In this document: piece by piece, positions 51,761-63,595 of the stretch | Numbering within the stretch: position 1 is the first letter of the stretch | Layout of the letters: every line of letters begins with the position of its first letter | From: Hippasteria phrygiana | Taxonomy: Eukaryota > Echinodermata > Asteroidea > Valvatida > Goniasteridae | Assembly: GCA_037893225.1 (NCBI GenBank) | Contig: JAZGUH010000443.1 | Coordinates: 372,001 to 436,000, forward strand | Direction: 5' to 3' | Length of the DNA stretch: 64,000 nucleotides | Translations under genes and position numbers: made by a program | Notes under the pieces: generated by a model | Database searches by the model: none | What the model was told of the DNA's origin: nothing | Seen by the model: the letters and a program-made list of their open reading frames with translations, nothing else

Positions 51761-51948
51761 AGTGCCCCCTGTTCCCCCACGGAAAAATGTTAGTGCCCCT
51801 GTGCCTCCACTGTAAAATGTTAGACCCCCCCCTGTGCACAGGCGTAGCAAGGTCATTTGTATTGGTGGAGGGTAGATGTGAAAAAAGGCACTCGATATAT
51901 CGGGGCACAGGGGCACTAACATTTATCAGTGGGGGAACAGGGGGCACT
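51761..51948. mobile_element. 188-bp foldback MITE
   Basis: AGTGCCCCCTGTTCCCCCAC and GTGGGGGAACAGGGGGCACT are perfect inverted ends, with a second inner pair (GTTAGTGCCCCTGTG/CACAGGGGCACTAAC). Confidence 0.88.
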
Positions 51949-52600
51949 AACATAAAAAACAATATGAAAAAAGAAATACAGATAGATAGCTAAATACAAT
52001 CAAGACAAAGAACCAACAATAAAAAGGAACAAACACATTAAGAATCAAATTAGGCCTACAATACATTGATTAATTAATTAATCAATCAAAGTTGTATCAT
52101 GAATTGTATAGGCCTAAGATACTGTATTTAAATTGAATGCAGAATTTGCGAATTTGAATTATAACAAATGAAAAAAGAAAATTAAATTCAGGCCTTGTCA
52201 CAATGACAAATCAATTTGCTGCGAAATAGATTGCACATTCTTAATAATCGGCCACGCATACGTCAAACCGAAAGCCTAATCACGCATTTGTAATCGTTGA
52301 AATAAAACGTTATGCACATTCATTTATTTGAATGATACAAAATAAAATCGAATGCTAGTTTTTGCGAAAATGAAACCCGGATATACGTCGTTCTCAAAAT
52401 CAGCGCGAGATTAAATTCAAGTTTAACAAATTCGAATGCACATTTTGGAAAATCGTCAGGTAAAACCTATATTAACTCGTTGCACCATACCAGACTTATA
52501 CATTAAAAGCCTCTACATCAGGACTAGACCTACCCGATTCTCTTGGAATTATGCATTCCTCGAATCCTCATGAACTAAGTATTGCTTCCATGTGACTCAC
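51949..52600. other. AT-rich gene-free stretch
   Basis: No exon, array or clear transposon. A TTAATTAATTAATCAATCAA tract lies at 52070-52090. Confidence 0.45.
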
Positions 52601-52601
52601 A

Positions 52602-52668
52602 TGGTCTAGTGGTTAAGACATGTACTCTCAAATGCAGTAGTTGTGGGTTCGATCGTGGGTTCGAATCC
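52602..52668 (+). repeat. tRNA-like pol III head 1
   Basis: A box TGGTCTAGTGG at 52602-52612 and B box GGTTCGAATCC at 52658-52668, with TGGGTTCGA doubled before it. It does not fold as an intact tRNA gene by eye. A partial SINE head in front of the SINE at 52690. Confidence 0.65.
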
Positions 52669-52689
52669 AACCCGAAAAAATGACTCCTG

Positions 52690-52960
52690 TAGAATGCCAT
52701 GGCCCAGTGGTTACGGTGTTCAACTCATGTACAATGGTGCGTGGGTTCGAACCATGCCAAGAACATGGTGTTTGTGCCCTTGGGAAAGACACTTAACTAT
52801 AATTTCCTCTCACCAACCATGAGTATAAATGGGTACCTGAGAGGGTCGAGGCCAATTGAGCGCTGATATCGGCTGTCGCGTGGTCCAGGGTCTGATGAAC
52901 GGGGTAATTGTAAAGCGCTTTGAGATCGTTGATAGATGGAAAGCGTTATATAAGCATAAC
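52690..52960 (+). mobile_element. tRNA-derived SINE
   Basis: A box TGGCCCAGTGG (52700-52710) and B box GGTTCGAACCA (52744-52754) are followed by a body with CTTGGGAAAGACACTTAAC, AGTATAAATGGGTACC and the 3' segment TAAAGCGCTTTGAGATCG ... AAAGCG[TC]TATATAAG found in many animal SINEs. The element is transcribed by Pol III and needs LINE machinery to move. Confidence 0.85.
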
Positions 52961-53007
52961 AATTAATATTTTGAAGAAATAGTTACGCGAGTAAAGTTTT
53001 TGCTATA

Positions 53008-53859
53008 CAGTGTGAGTCAAAAAATATATACACTTTTAAAATTGGCCATAGTTTTATTCTGTAGCAATATAGATAAGATATTTTCATATGTACTTTTAGA
53101 GTACCGGTAACTCTTCCTGCTTCTTTTGGTGACATTTTTACTGGATTAGTTTTCATGCATGACTGCACAGGAGACAATTAAGGGGATCGGGTGAAATCTG
53201 AGTTGCGCCAACTGGTCAGGGCTGGATAAGAAAGAGACAATTTAAAAGAACACAACCATTGTCTAACAAAGAGACAACAAATAATTTCATTAGCTTTTAA
53301 ACCTCGTGTTTATTTAAAACATTTAAATTAAATTAAAAAGGAAATTAAATTCCACGGTGTCTTAGTCCTCAACATTTCCACCATCTCGTTCAATGCACAG
53401 CTGGGCTCGGCGCATCATTCATGCAACAGCACGGCGAATCATCTCCCTGTCTTGTCTGAGAATGTCAATTTCACGAGTTATCCTTTCCTGGAGGTCATCC
53501 AGATTTGCTGGAGGAGTGGTGAAAACCCGACCTTTCAGATATCCCCATAAAAAGTAGTCAAGAGGGGTCAGATCAGGAGATCTTGGGGGCCACTCCACCG
53601 GTTGATTCAAGGCAATGACCAGTTGGCGTAACTCAGATTTCACCCGATACCCTTAATTGTCTCCTGTGCAGTCATGCATGAAAACTAATCTAGTAAAAAT
53701 GTCACCAAAAGAAGCAGGAAGGGTTACTCTAAAAGTACATATGAAAATATCTTGTCCATATTAAAATTTTACACTTTTAAAATTGGCCATAGTATTATTC
53801 TGTAACAGAATAAAACTATGGCCAATTTTAAAAGTGTATAGTTTTTTTGACTCACACTG
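53008..53859. mobile_element. Deleted mariner-like element with long inverted ends
   Basis: CAGTGTGAGTCAAAAAA and TTTTTTTGACTCACACTG, flanked by TA (53006-53007, 53860-53861). The inverted arms extend roughly 200 bp through ACTGCACAGGAGACAATTAA. A second palindrome (53771-53840) interrupts the right arm. Confidence 0.88.
53419..53643 (-). pseudogene. mariner-like transposase C-terminal remnant
   Basis: WPPRSPDLTPLDYFLWGYLK is the last catalytic block (SPDL, the third acidic residue) of mariner-type DDE transposases, followed by NLDDLQERI. Only 74 residues remain of an expected ~340, so it cannot be active. Confidence 0.88.
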
Positions 53860-53916
53860 TAGTATGGAATGGGGCTACGTCTGTAAGGGCGCCCCCTATT
53901 TCCACCAGTCTGAGCC

Positions 53917-54284
53917 GACGGCACGACGCGACGGCACGACGCGACGGCTCGACGGCACGACGCGACGGCACGACGCGACGGCTCGAAGGCACGACGCGAC
54001 GGGTCGACGGCACGACGCGACGGCACGACGGCACGACGCGACGGCACGACGCGACTGCACGACGCGACGGCACGACGCGACGGCACGACGCGACGGCACG
54101 ACGCGACGGCACGACGCGACGGCACGACGCGACGGCACGACGAGACGGCACGACGCGACGGCACGACGCGACGGCACGACGCGACGGCACGACGGCACGA
54201 CGCGACGGCACGACGCGACGGCAAGACGCGACGGCAGGACGCGACGGCACGACGGCACGACGCGACGGCACGACGCGACGACAG
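53917..54284. repeat. CpG-rich 13-bp minisatellite, array 3
   Basis: About 27 near-perfect units of GGCACGACGCGAC, with a few shortened units. Opposite strand orientation to arrays 1 and 2. Four CpG per unit. Frames of 120-180 codons on both strands are artefacts (13-bp unit, 13-residue protein period, no stop possible). Confidence 0.95.
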
Positions 54285-55034
54285 TATTTTTTCGTAGAAT
54301 TGAAGCATTTAACGAGCTATTGTGACAGTATTTACTGATAATTCTTTTACAGTGTATTTTTGTTATTAAAGCTATGTACGATTTATTTACTTTTCTGGAA
54401 ATACTGGATAGTTTATCATAAAAATAGCCCTACAGAATCTAAAGCAGACGACATTGTCATGTAATACAAATTCTCCCAGCATGCAACATATAGCGAGATG
54501 GATTCGCGATCCTGTTTGTTTTCGTTCGGCTCTGGATCACCTCCCGATCCGTGTGAAACAAACAGGCCCAGAATAACCCGCTAATAAATTTAAATTTAAA
54601 TTTATGCGCGCATGCGCTTAACCGCGCAGTGAACAAAAGGCCTGAGCTCCGTATTTGAAATGTGTACTTGAAAAAGACGATTTTGCTAGAATTCTGTTTG
54701 TATTTTCCCCATTTTCGTAGCAATAAATCTACAGAATCAACAACGGTACCACGCTAACAGAAACAATTTTCTCTAAAAGTTTGGGCACTTTTATTATTCC
54801 ATCTTCTATAGTAGATAACTATTCTATTTCTTTAAGATAATAAAACTTAATTTTTTTACCCCTTATTTTAGCGATAGAGGGCGATGGGTGTAAAATATAG
54901 AAAGAGAGAAGAGTAGCGATATCGGGCGAGATAGAGTTGAGGGTTTATTGTATATACACACCCATTTCAACCTCGCTAACAATCCTGGATTTGCCAAAAA
55001 AATTGCCAGAGGCAAACGGTATGTTTGAGACGAC
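54285..55034. other. Gene-free stretch, nothing recognised
   Basis: AT-rich DNA; open frames lack family resemblance. Confidence 0.4.
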
Positions 55035-55235
55035 ACGTACCCAATTCTATACAACTTTTAAAAATTTAGCTGAGTCATAACCCGAAGATCCTAATTCTAT
55101 ACAGCGACTCTTAGAAATTTAGCTGAGTCAGCCATCAGTCTATGATAAGTCCCCCAAATTCTATACGACGACTCTTAGAAATTTAGCCGGGTCATAACCA
55201 CCGGTATTCAGAAACACCCAATTCTATATTTAGCT
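55035..55235. repeat. About 55-70-bp tandem repeats
   Basis: AATTCTATAC followed by GACTCTTAGAAATTTAGC and GAGTCATAACC, four units with the last one truncated. Confidence 0.8.
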
Positions 55236-55854
55236 GTAAATATATTTCTATAAAAAAAACCTCGACCAGCTTTTGGTGTAGACTTAAAATGACAGCCAAC
55301 AAGGGCATCTGGCTGCGTTCTCTTCTGATACGATCATACAGGATAAAGTTCAGCACGGGCCTGTCATTTCTGATTCGCAGATACGGTGGAATTCCTGTTA
55401 CAGTACGTACAGTATTTTCCCTATTGGGGCGTGCTTCAGTGGTTTTTACGTACAGTGACTCGTATTATGTCAACGCGCATACAAACTGAGTAAATATTGC
55501 ATCAGCCAACTAGACGAAGGATAGGTATACCTGCATACACATCCTATTCCCACACTGTGTTGTATCCCGCAATAAATGGGGTCAGACTTATGAACCTATT
55601 TATTGCAGCGAAGAAAAAGTCGGTGCAATTTTTCAAAATCTGTTGTAATTTACGCAACTAGTGTATAGGTATACGACGATAGTATATAGAGTAAAGTCGA
55701 GATTTCTGAGAATTGGTTGTACAGTTCGAGATTTTGGGATTTTTGGGGGATTCCTCTTTTTTAATGATTTTTGTAAAATCTGTTGGACAACTATATGACT
55801 CGATCTAAAATATATGGCTTGAAATTAACTCGGGTTTTCTAAGAATAGCTTATG
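55236..55854. other. Gene-free stretch
   Basis: The short frame at 55289-55489 has no family resemblance; nothing else is seen. Confidence 0.4.
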
Positions 55855-56250
55855 TAACTCTGGATTTCTTAGAATAATTTTTAGATTTAAGATTTGAGAT
55901 TTTGAGATTTGGGGTTTGGGGTTTGGGATTTTAGATTTGAGATTTGAGAATATAATTTTCGAATTGGAGACTTGGGGTTTGAGGATTTGAGTTTGAGATT
56001 TTAGAATATTTGAGTTTGGGGTTTTTTGGTGATTTTTGGGCGATTTTTGGTCGATTTTAGAGAGAGATTTTTGACGAGATTTTGAAGAGTGATTTTTGGT
56101 CGATTTTAGAGAGATTTGGGGCGAGATTTTGAGTGATTTTAGAGAGATTTTAGAGAGAGAAATTTTGGGCGATTTTTAGAGATAAATTTTTTGGCGATTT
56201 TTAGAGAGAGAAATTTTGGGCGATTTGTCGGATTTTCTATTTTTAGAGGT
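55855..56250. repeat. Strand-biased GATTTT/GAGAGA low-complexity tract
   Basis: The plus strand is nearly devoid of C. It changes from GATTTGAGATTTGGGG units to GGGCGATTTTTAGAGAGA units of 20-35 bp. Confidence 0.8.
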
Positions 56251-57158
56251 TTTTGAAAAGTTTTGTCGTATAGGGGTAGGGAAATATTTTGGGGTGGTCT
56301 GAAATCGGCCTTTACCTACTACTACTACTCTAAAATGAACGTTACACGGGGTAATTGAGATATAACAAACAACGCTGAAAATTTCTTAACAGTTTAGTTT
56401 TACAATAGCAATTCAGAGACCAAAACATAGCCCACGATGCTTTCGGCCTATATACTGACTTGATGTTCCTATTCGAGGTCTCCGGATGCGCGCCACCAGG
56501 GGTGAAGGCTCTCTGCCCCGCCACCGTTTCGGCGCCGGCCGCACAATCAAATGGCTTTTTACTGTCACCATTACAGTAAAGAGCCAGAAGTAAAAAAATG
56601 AACCATTTATTACAGCCCTATTTGTAGGGCTAAATCAAACCGTGCACGAACACGACGCGTTGTATGGAGATCAATGGGTAAAATAATCCCCCCCCCCCCG
56701 CATAATTGGCATAATTCATGCCAGTACAGTGCAGTAAAATACTGACGTAGCATAAATTATGATAAGTGTCATTCCTCCGGGTGTGATACTACACTGGCGC
56801 TACCCGGATTTGTTGACGTTTTGGTAACAAAGGACTCCTCAATTTTAGCCAAAATATACGTAAGTAGTTAATATTTCTGGTTTTATTTATCATTCAAGTG
56901 ATGGAAACAATTCAGCAACTATTATTATCCAGGTTTTAAGACAATTTTCGCCGTGTCGAGGAAAATATTGCAAAGGACATGGTTCGATCTGAAAGAGATG
57001 TGCACTAGCTACCGTAACAATAGCCACTGCGAACTAAATTTGTCAACCACGCCCAAATGTCACGACTAGACTATCCACGTGTTGGCGATTTTCGTGCACC
57101 TAAGACTCAACAACGAATTTCACTCACGTGAACAAAATAAATACTTAAAATAGAGCCT
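56251..57158. other. Gene-free stretch
   Basis: One C run (56689-56699). No coding exon can be supported. Confidence 0.45.
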
Positions 57159-58544
57159 TTGACTATACTTCTATTCTCCCATGTTGCTACCTGCCAGAAA
57201 ATACACTTCCAAGGCAGCCAAGATTTATCTGATCACTTTCCAATATTTACCTCCTTCCCACTCAAACTAAATAGTTGTAATGACCAGTATACCCCGACTC
57301 GTGATTACTCAAGTGATAACCTCACTAATCTTAAACATGAACTTTCTACTTGTGATTGGAGCACAGTCTTAAATGCCACAGATGCTAATTTAGCCTTTGA
57401 CAATGTTAGGCCTATTGATATTTTTAAAGGTAGTTTAGATAAACATGTTCCTGTTAGGCAGCATAAACCGAAATCATGCAAATTAACCCCTAAATGCCAT
57501 TGGATCACTGTAAGTTTATGAAAATCAATTTTTCATAAGAATAAGCTTTATCATAAATACATTGCCAATCCTACTAATTTTAATCGTTCCAGGTATGTAT
57601 GTTATAGGAACATATTACTAATGTCCTCCGTAATTCTAAGCGCAATTACTATACTAAACAGTTTGCAAAAGTTAAAGGTAATATTAAAAACACATGGAAA
57701 ATAATCAATAATGTACTTCACAATAAGCAGCAATCCAAAATAAGCACAATTCATATTGATGGTGCAAATGTCAAAAATCCACAGTTTATTGCCAACCATT
57801 TTAATAATTATTTCACAAACATCGGTAAAAACCTCTCTAGTGTAATTAATTTAAATGGCTTTAACTTTGCTGATTATTTAACTAATTCAAATCCTAATTC
57901 TATTTTTTTATCTCCTGTTACAGAAGAAGAAGTAATTGATATTGTAGGAAATCTGCCTAACAAAACAAGTACTGGTTTTGATCTAATTAGCTGTACTTTG
58001 ATTAAACAAGTAATTCGGGCAATCTCTTGTCCCTTGACCTTTATTATTAACTGCTCCATTTCAACCGGAGTATAGTGCCTGAGGAAATGAAGATTGCCAG
58101 TGGCGATCCCACCATTGCTAGTAATTATCGACCAATTTCTGTTCTTACCACATTCTCTAAAATTATTGAACGTGTTATTTATAAACGTACTTTAGAATTT
58201 TTTGACCAACACTGTATAATATCGGATAATCAATATGGATTTCGGGCACATCAGTCTACTACACATGCCATCATTACATTAATTGACACGATAACAACTG
58301 GCTTCCTTGCTACAATTGGTATATTCCTGGACCTCTCCAAGGCCTTCGATACAGTTGATCGTGGTATTCTTTTGTCAAAACTGGAATATTACGGAATCAG
58401 AGGAGTTGCCTTGGATTGGTTCAGGAGTTATCTTACTAATCGTCAGCAATTCGTATCTACTCATGGAACCGAGTCTACTTATTGTAAAATATCTTGTGGA
58501 GTCCCACAGGGTTCTATCCCGGGTCCCCTTCTATTTTCCATATA
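57159..58544 (+). pseudogene. LINE ORF2, endonuclease end to RT middle
   Basis: It starts within the endonuclease (SQDLSDHFPIFTSF). Then come an NNYFTNIGKNL linker, [56 protein letters not shown] and [15 protein letters not shown], the RT blocks before the catalytic box. Frame changes lie near 57520 and 58075. At 58544 a Tc1-like element interrupts it. Jockey/CR1-like clade. Confidence 0.88.
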
Positions 58545-59540
58545 AACTCCTCAAAAAAGTTCGGAAACTCAAGTTTGACAGACGATTTCTCTATTGTTTC
58601 CAACTCCTTTTCCTTGAATTTGGTATCATTGGAAAGCCCCGTTATTCTTCTTTACAATGATGTGTCATTTGTTATGATTAAGCAATTGGGGGGTGTGCAG
58701 CACAGCTGAATATGGGGGTGGGTGTAAAGTGAAATGTTACAAAATGCATTGCTATTGTCCAAACGTGTATTGACTCTTGCTGTTAGGAATTGTTTGGAGG
58801 ATTGGTGTGTCTTGAATGATTCTCTGCTTACTAACCAATATTTAAAGGTTGTAAGCCATAAATGTGCGGGAAAAGTTTAGAAATCAACATGGCCTGTCAC
58901 AATAAATTGCCTCCGGGGTAGCAACTCTGTTGTTGATGTGCTTGCGTTTCAAACAGAGTAAAAGAATTTGTCATTTTCTGCACTCAAACACCCAGTAATG
59001 CTCCATCAGTAACAAGAAGTCTCTCTCACAGTACAATGCAACACACTCTATCACTAACAAAAGAAAGACAAAAAACAAGACTTACGGAAAGTCTTTTTTC
59101 TGGTTTAATCATTGAACAGTTTCTTCATTGAACAATGTTAAGTCAAGAGCCTCAGTAGCGGGTGGACGATCCGAATGCAACCACAACAGCCTGGCACCTC
59201 CTCCTCATACTGTTCACGAGCCGGTTCACACGTTTCTGTGGGATGGCGTCCCATTCATCAATCAGGATCTGTTGCAGATCTGTTGCACATTCCCATCCTC
59301 CAAGCAAAAGGGGAATGCACTGTATGACAATAGCAATGCATTTTGTGACATTTCACTTTACACCCACCCCCATATTCAGCTGTGCTGCACATCCCCCAAT
59401 TGCTTAATCATAACAAATGACACATCATTGTAAAGAAGAATAACAGGGCTTTCCAATGATACCAAATGCAAGGAAAAGGAGTTGGAAACAAGAGAGAAAT
59501 CGTCTGTCAAACTTGAGTTTCCGAACATTTTTGAGGAGTT
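58545..59540. mobile_element. Tc1/mariner element (996 bp) inserted in the LINE
   Basis: AACTCCTCAAAAAAGTTCGG and CCGAACATTTTTGAGGAGTT begin inverted arms of about 200 bp. TATA lies on both sides. Removing the element and one TA restores the LINE reading frame across the junction, which confirms the TA target duplication. Confidence 0.92.
59155..59305 (-). pseudogene. Tc1-like transposase C-terminus
   Basis: On the minus strand DLQQILIDEWDAIPQ and RVNRLVNSMRRRCQAVV with a TRY-stop ending match the final 50 residues of Tc1 transposases. The catalytic domain is deleted. Confidence 0.85.
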
Positions 59541-60420
59541 TATATTAATGACTTTGATAAATCCTCAGATGTACTTTCTTTTATTCTTTTTGCTGATGAT
59601 AGTAATTTATTTTATAGCCACAGTGATGTAAATGTACTTTTTGATACGATTAACTATGAGATGGAAAAAGTATCTGCTTGGATCAAAGCAAATAAGTTAT
59701 CCCTTAATGTTAAAAAAAATAACTACATGTTGTTCAGCAAAAGGCAATACCGTCAGCTTTCTGCAATTTGTATTGATAATACTAATATCACTAAAACTGA
59801 TTGTTTAAAATTGTTGGGCCTGTACATTGATGATAGTCTTTCATGGAACAAACACATCAATCACATTTCTATGTTATTTCCAGAAATATAGGTATTATAT
59901 CCAAGTTAAAATGTACTTTCCCCCAAGATGTCTTAATGATGTTGTATAATACCTTTATTTTACCTTATATAACATATGGTATACTCGCATGGGGCAACAG
60001 TGGTATTGGTCATATTAATAGAATCCTCAAATTGCAGAAAAAAGCTTTACGTATCATTAACAATGTTAACTTTTATGAACACAGTAGTCCACTTTTTTAT
60101 AACTGTAGTAATATAAAAGTCAATGATATTTACTCTCTTCAGCTGGGTTCCCTCATGCATCAACTTAACAACAACAACTTACCCAAATCCGTTTGTTCCA
60201 TGTTTAAAAAAACAATGCAATTCATCATCATTTTACAAGGCAGTGTCATGAATTTCATCGATCCTATGCTCGTACTACACTCTCTAAAGCAACTGTGAAA
60301 TATGAAGGTCCCAAGCTGTGGAGCTCGGTTGACATTTCCTTCAAAAACATTTCTAGTCTCTCGCTCTTTAAACGTAAATTCAAAAATATGCTTTTGAATA
60401 ATTATTTACAGAGTAATTAA
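59541..60420 (+). pseudogene. LINE ORF2, RT catalytic box to C-terminus
   Basis: Continues from 58544: an IND-F-type start, the catalytic FADDS near 59588, AWIKANKLSLNVKK, LLGLYIDDSLSWNKHI, then after a shift near 59885 ILPYITYGILAWGN and KLQKKALRIIN. It ends with GPKLWSSVDISFKN. At least two frame changes. Confidence 0.88.
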
Positions 60421-60678
60421 GTGTTTCTTTTTGTCACGGGGTTACAAGCTGCAGGATAGGCTACTGATTTCTTAATCATGTCATTTCCATTTTTATGTTT
60501 GGTGTTACATGTATGTGTTTATGTGTGTGTCTTTTTGTATAATTTGTTTACTGGGGATCTCTACTCGACAAGCCTTGCTTTTTAGGGATCCCCATCCACA
60601 TATTTTATATACTTTATTCCTTTGGTTGTTGTTTCAGTGTGGAAAATAAAGTGAAGTTGAATTGAATTGAATTGAAAG
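60421..60678 (+). repeat. LINE 3' untranslated tail with GAATT repeats
   Basis: GGGGATCTCTACTCGACAAG...GGGATCCCCATCC is a small hairpin, followed by AATAAAGTGAAG and about four TTGAA units (60655-60676), the typical microsatellite 3' end of CR1/L2-like LINEs. Confidence 0.7.
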
Positions 60679-62854
60679 TGCCGTCATCGGTGCACAACGA
60701 ATCTCGTCATAAAAAAGCCTTCTCGCAAAGCCTTCTTGACAATTTATGGAAATGTTAATCCTTTGAAATCTCGTGTTTGTTGGGGTGTACGTGCACTGTA
60801 GGATATCTCCGAGGACAAGAGAAGAAAGGAAACACAAAGAAACCTTTCAGTCCTCGAACGTAGAGTCTTTTGTTGAAATCGGTCCTCGAACGTAAGGATA
60901 CGTGCATAGTCCATGGGGGTTGGTTATATTAAAGGAACAATAGGAAACACAAAGCATTGTCCTGGGACGTATTGGGGAAGTACGACTGTGTGTTTGTCGT
61001 GTGTTTGGTTGTTTGTCATGATGGGCGTGTATATTTTTCTGCTTCATCAATTCTGTAAATGTTGATCAAATTTGTTCTGTTATAGGACTTTTTGTCCTCA
61101 GTGTCCTGTCCGGGCATGGCTGGTGTGCAGTTGGGACAGGCCCAACTGCGGTTGGAATTAAAGGTCATATTATGTACATATGTATTACTTCCAGAACTGT
61201 AAGTTTTTCACAAACCTTACACAGAGAGACACATAGAAACTGTTGTGGAAGATTTTTTTTCAATTGTTTTCATGATCCGTACTCTAGGTCTCTTTGTCAG
61301 GACATTTTTTGTCCCAACATTTCTTATGCCTTATCTTGATATGCTTTGTTCATATGTAAATTAGGTTCAGTACCTTGAAATGTCACTCGAAATGGTGACA
61401 TTTTACGAGAATATCGCTTACCGATACCACAGGATTCACCCCTCTAAAGTTTGACATCGTTTGTTGCCTAAACGCTGTAGTTGTCAGTAGTGTTCAGGCT
61501 TAAACATAAAAAAACCAAACTACCGAATTATTATGAAATAGTAAATACCTTACTTGACTCTAAGTAAATATTAGTCTCAAGCATCTTGTGAAATCATGGC
61601 ACCTGTTGTGCTGTCATTTTCAAGAAAAGTGGAATTTTGTATCAATTTGTCAGCCAACAATCGCTGGAAATAGCCTAGTTCCCCGAACTGATAATTCCCT
61701 GACATCTATTAGGCAGTTGCACGTGCCCCTGTAAGTGCCTCAGAAAAACATTGTTGTGGTATATCACTGAGAACTAAGCAAACTTTGTTGATTATTGTAG
61801 TTTTTAGGGTGGAGAATACAAATATTTATGTTTGCACGTCCAAATCCCTGCAGTTTTGGAGATAAGCACCATTAAAGGGCATTCCTGCTGGATTAATGAT
61901 TTTAGGAGGAATGTAAAAAATGTGCAGATAGAAATTAAAGTAAATTAATTAACTTTATCGTTTCAAAAATCAGTTCTCACACTTAAAGGTGCATACTATC
62001 TCCTCAATTTCTTTCATCTATTTAAACATCAACGTGGTGCAGTTATTGAAACAGCAATTAGTAGCTTTTGAAAATACCGTAGTATATTTTGGTGTTAGCT
62101 TGTCCATATTCCTGCAGTTATGGATGTATGTAATTGGCATTGAAGGTGATAATTATTGAAACACCAATAACCCCAAAAAGGAAGGATAAACGTAGCCTTG
62201 TAAGTAACAAAAACAAATTTTTTTCAGATTGCAGGACGGCATCAGAAATAAAAAATAAAAAAAAATACAAATAGGCCTATTTAGATAAAGTTCTCAGCAA
62301 TTTCAAGAGGTCCTGTCCTTAAAGAGGCACATACTGTAATACAAAATGGTGAAAAAAAATGGTAGTGATGACGGTCACTTTGTCTTTATTCTTCATATCA
62401 AGCATTATCATTGTACTAAAAGGACAAAATTCCGAAGCAGTTCCACTCCTTGAAAGTGCATAATACCCACCCCAGTGAAAAAAAATCAACATTCAACTGC
62501 CATAAAACCTGCTAGGGCTGTTCATTTTTGAATAATTTAGTATTTGATTAATTTAGTATTTGATTAATTTAGTATTTGATTATTCGAAACTGGGTTTGAC
62601 CGAATATTCGATACTCGCCGATCAAGTTTTTCATGGGTCAGCTGCAAAATTGCATGCAAAGTACGTTGGTGTTTTACGTGCGGCGATCGATATTACGGAC
62701 GGCAACAATAAACCTCCGTCCACAAAAAGGTACCGTTGACAAAAATGCGGCATTTGACACTACTAGAAGGCGCCGTAACTTTTCTATTAAAATAGCATCC
62801 AAATCGTATCTGTACGTGCATATATATTTTATGTGGTCTCTGATGCTTTTCGAC
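60679..62854. other. Gene-free stretch upstream of the ENTPD-like gene
   Basis: TTAAAGG-like ends at about 60932, 61985 and 62319 hint at one-ended TTAA elements, but no pair could be matched. 62535-62585 holds three 17-bp repeats of ATTTAGTATTTGATTA. Part may be a 5' intron of the ENTPD gene. Confidence 0.45.
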
Positions 62855-63413
62855 ACAGTCCGGGTACATGTAGCTTGGACTCAAAAACTGGCATGTCGAG
62901 TCCAAACAAATACTGTACAAAAAGTGTCTATTAACCCAAACCCTGCTAAAACCAACAATTTTAATATGCATGCACCCGAGGGGGTTACAGTTAATTACAT
63001 TGCAAATATCTCACCCCCAAAAGTCCAGAAAACGACCAGTTTTCACACTGAAACTGGTTCCTAGTGTAGAACGAGGATCATTGAAGATAATAATACTATC
63101 CTTGTGTTCCTATCCTTGCAAAAAGTAAAAAAAATAGGCCAAAATGGCGGAGCAATGATGGAGAAGTGACATCGTCAATATGTGCCAATTCTGCACTGTT
63201 GCTCTACCATTTCTGGACTAATTTTTCACTTTTTGCAAAAGTAAAAACACAATACTATCATTATCTTCCATGATCCTTTCTTGCTACTAGGGACTAGTTT
63301 TCTGTGACTTTTTGGACGAGACATTTTTGGTGTCATTAACAGACACTTTTTGTACAGTATTGGCTTGGACTCTACTGGCCCTTTTTGAGTCCAAGTTACT
63401 CGGACTACCCCAC
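62855..63413. repeat. Foldback of about 0.56 kb
   Basis: Arms 62855-63145 and 63170-63413 pair through GCTTGGACTC, AATACTGTACAAAAAGTGTC and GATCATTGAAGATAATAATA/GATCATGGAAGATAATGATA. The open frame at 62633-63064 overlaps the left arm and is not a gene. Confidence 0.82.
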
Positions 63414-63595
63414 ACTCGGTAGTTATGCCTCTGTGTATAGCTTATAATAATATAAAAGATTCAGACCCATACAATTTGGGTTTCAATTACCAAAAAGACC
63501 AGAACTTGGAATGAAACATAAGTTTTGGAATGAGCATGACAATTTCAATTTAGCAGTCTATTGACTTAACAGTTGATTTTGTATTCTATTTGCAG

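Noticed and set aside
52602..52754. Possible functional tRNA genes
   Set aside because: A and B boxes are present, but acceptor and anticodon stems do not fold convincingly and the second head continues into a SINE body.
53769..54338. Several 120-180-codon arginine-rich or RDGTTRRHD-rich frames on both strands
   Set aside because: They come from the 13-bp array, whose units contain no stop in any frame. No start context, family or splice signal supports them. The same applies at 47097-47388 and 51142-51715.
62633..63064. 143-codon plus-strand frame
   Set aside because: Its second half is the left arm of a foldback; composition and repeats argue against coding.
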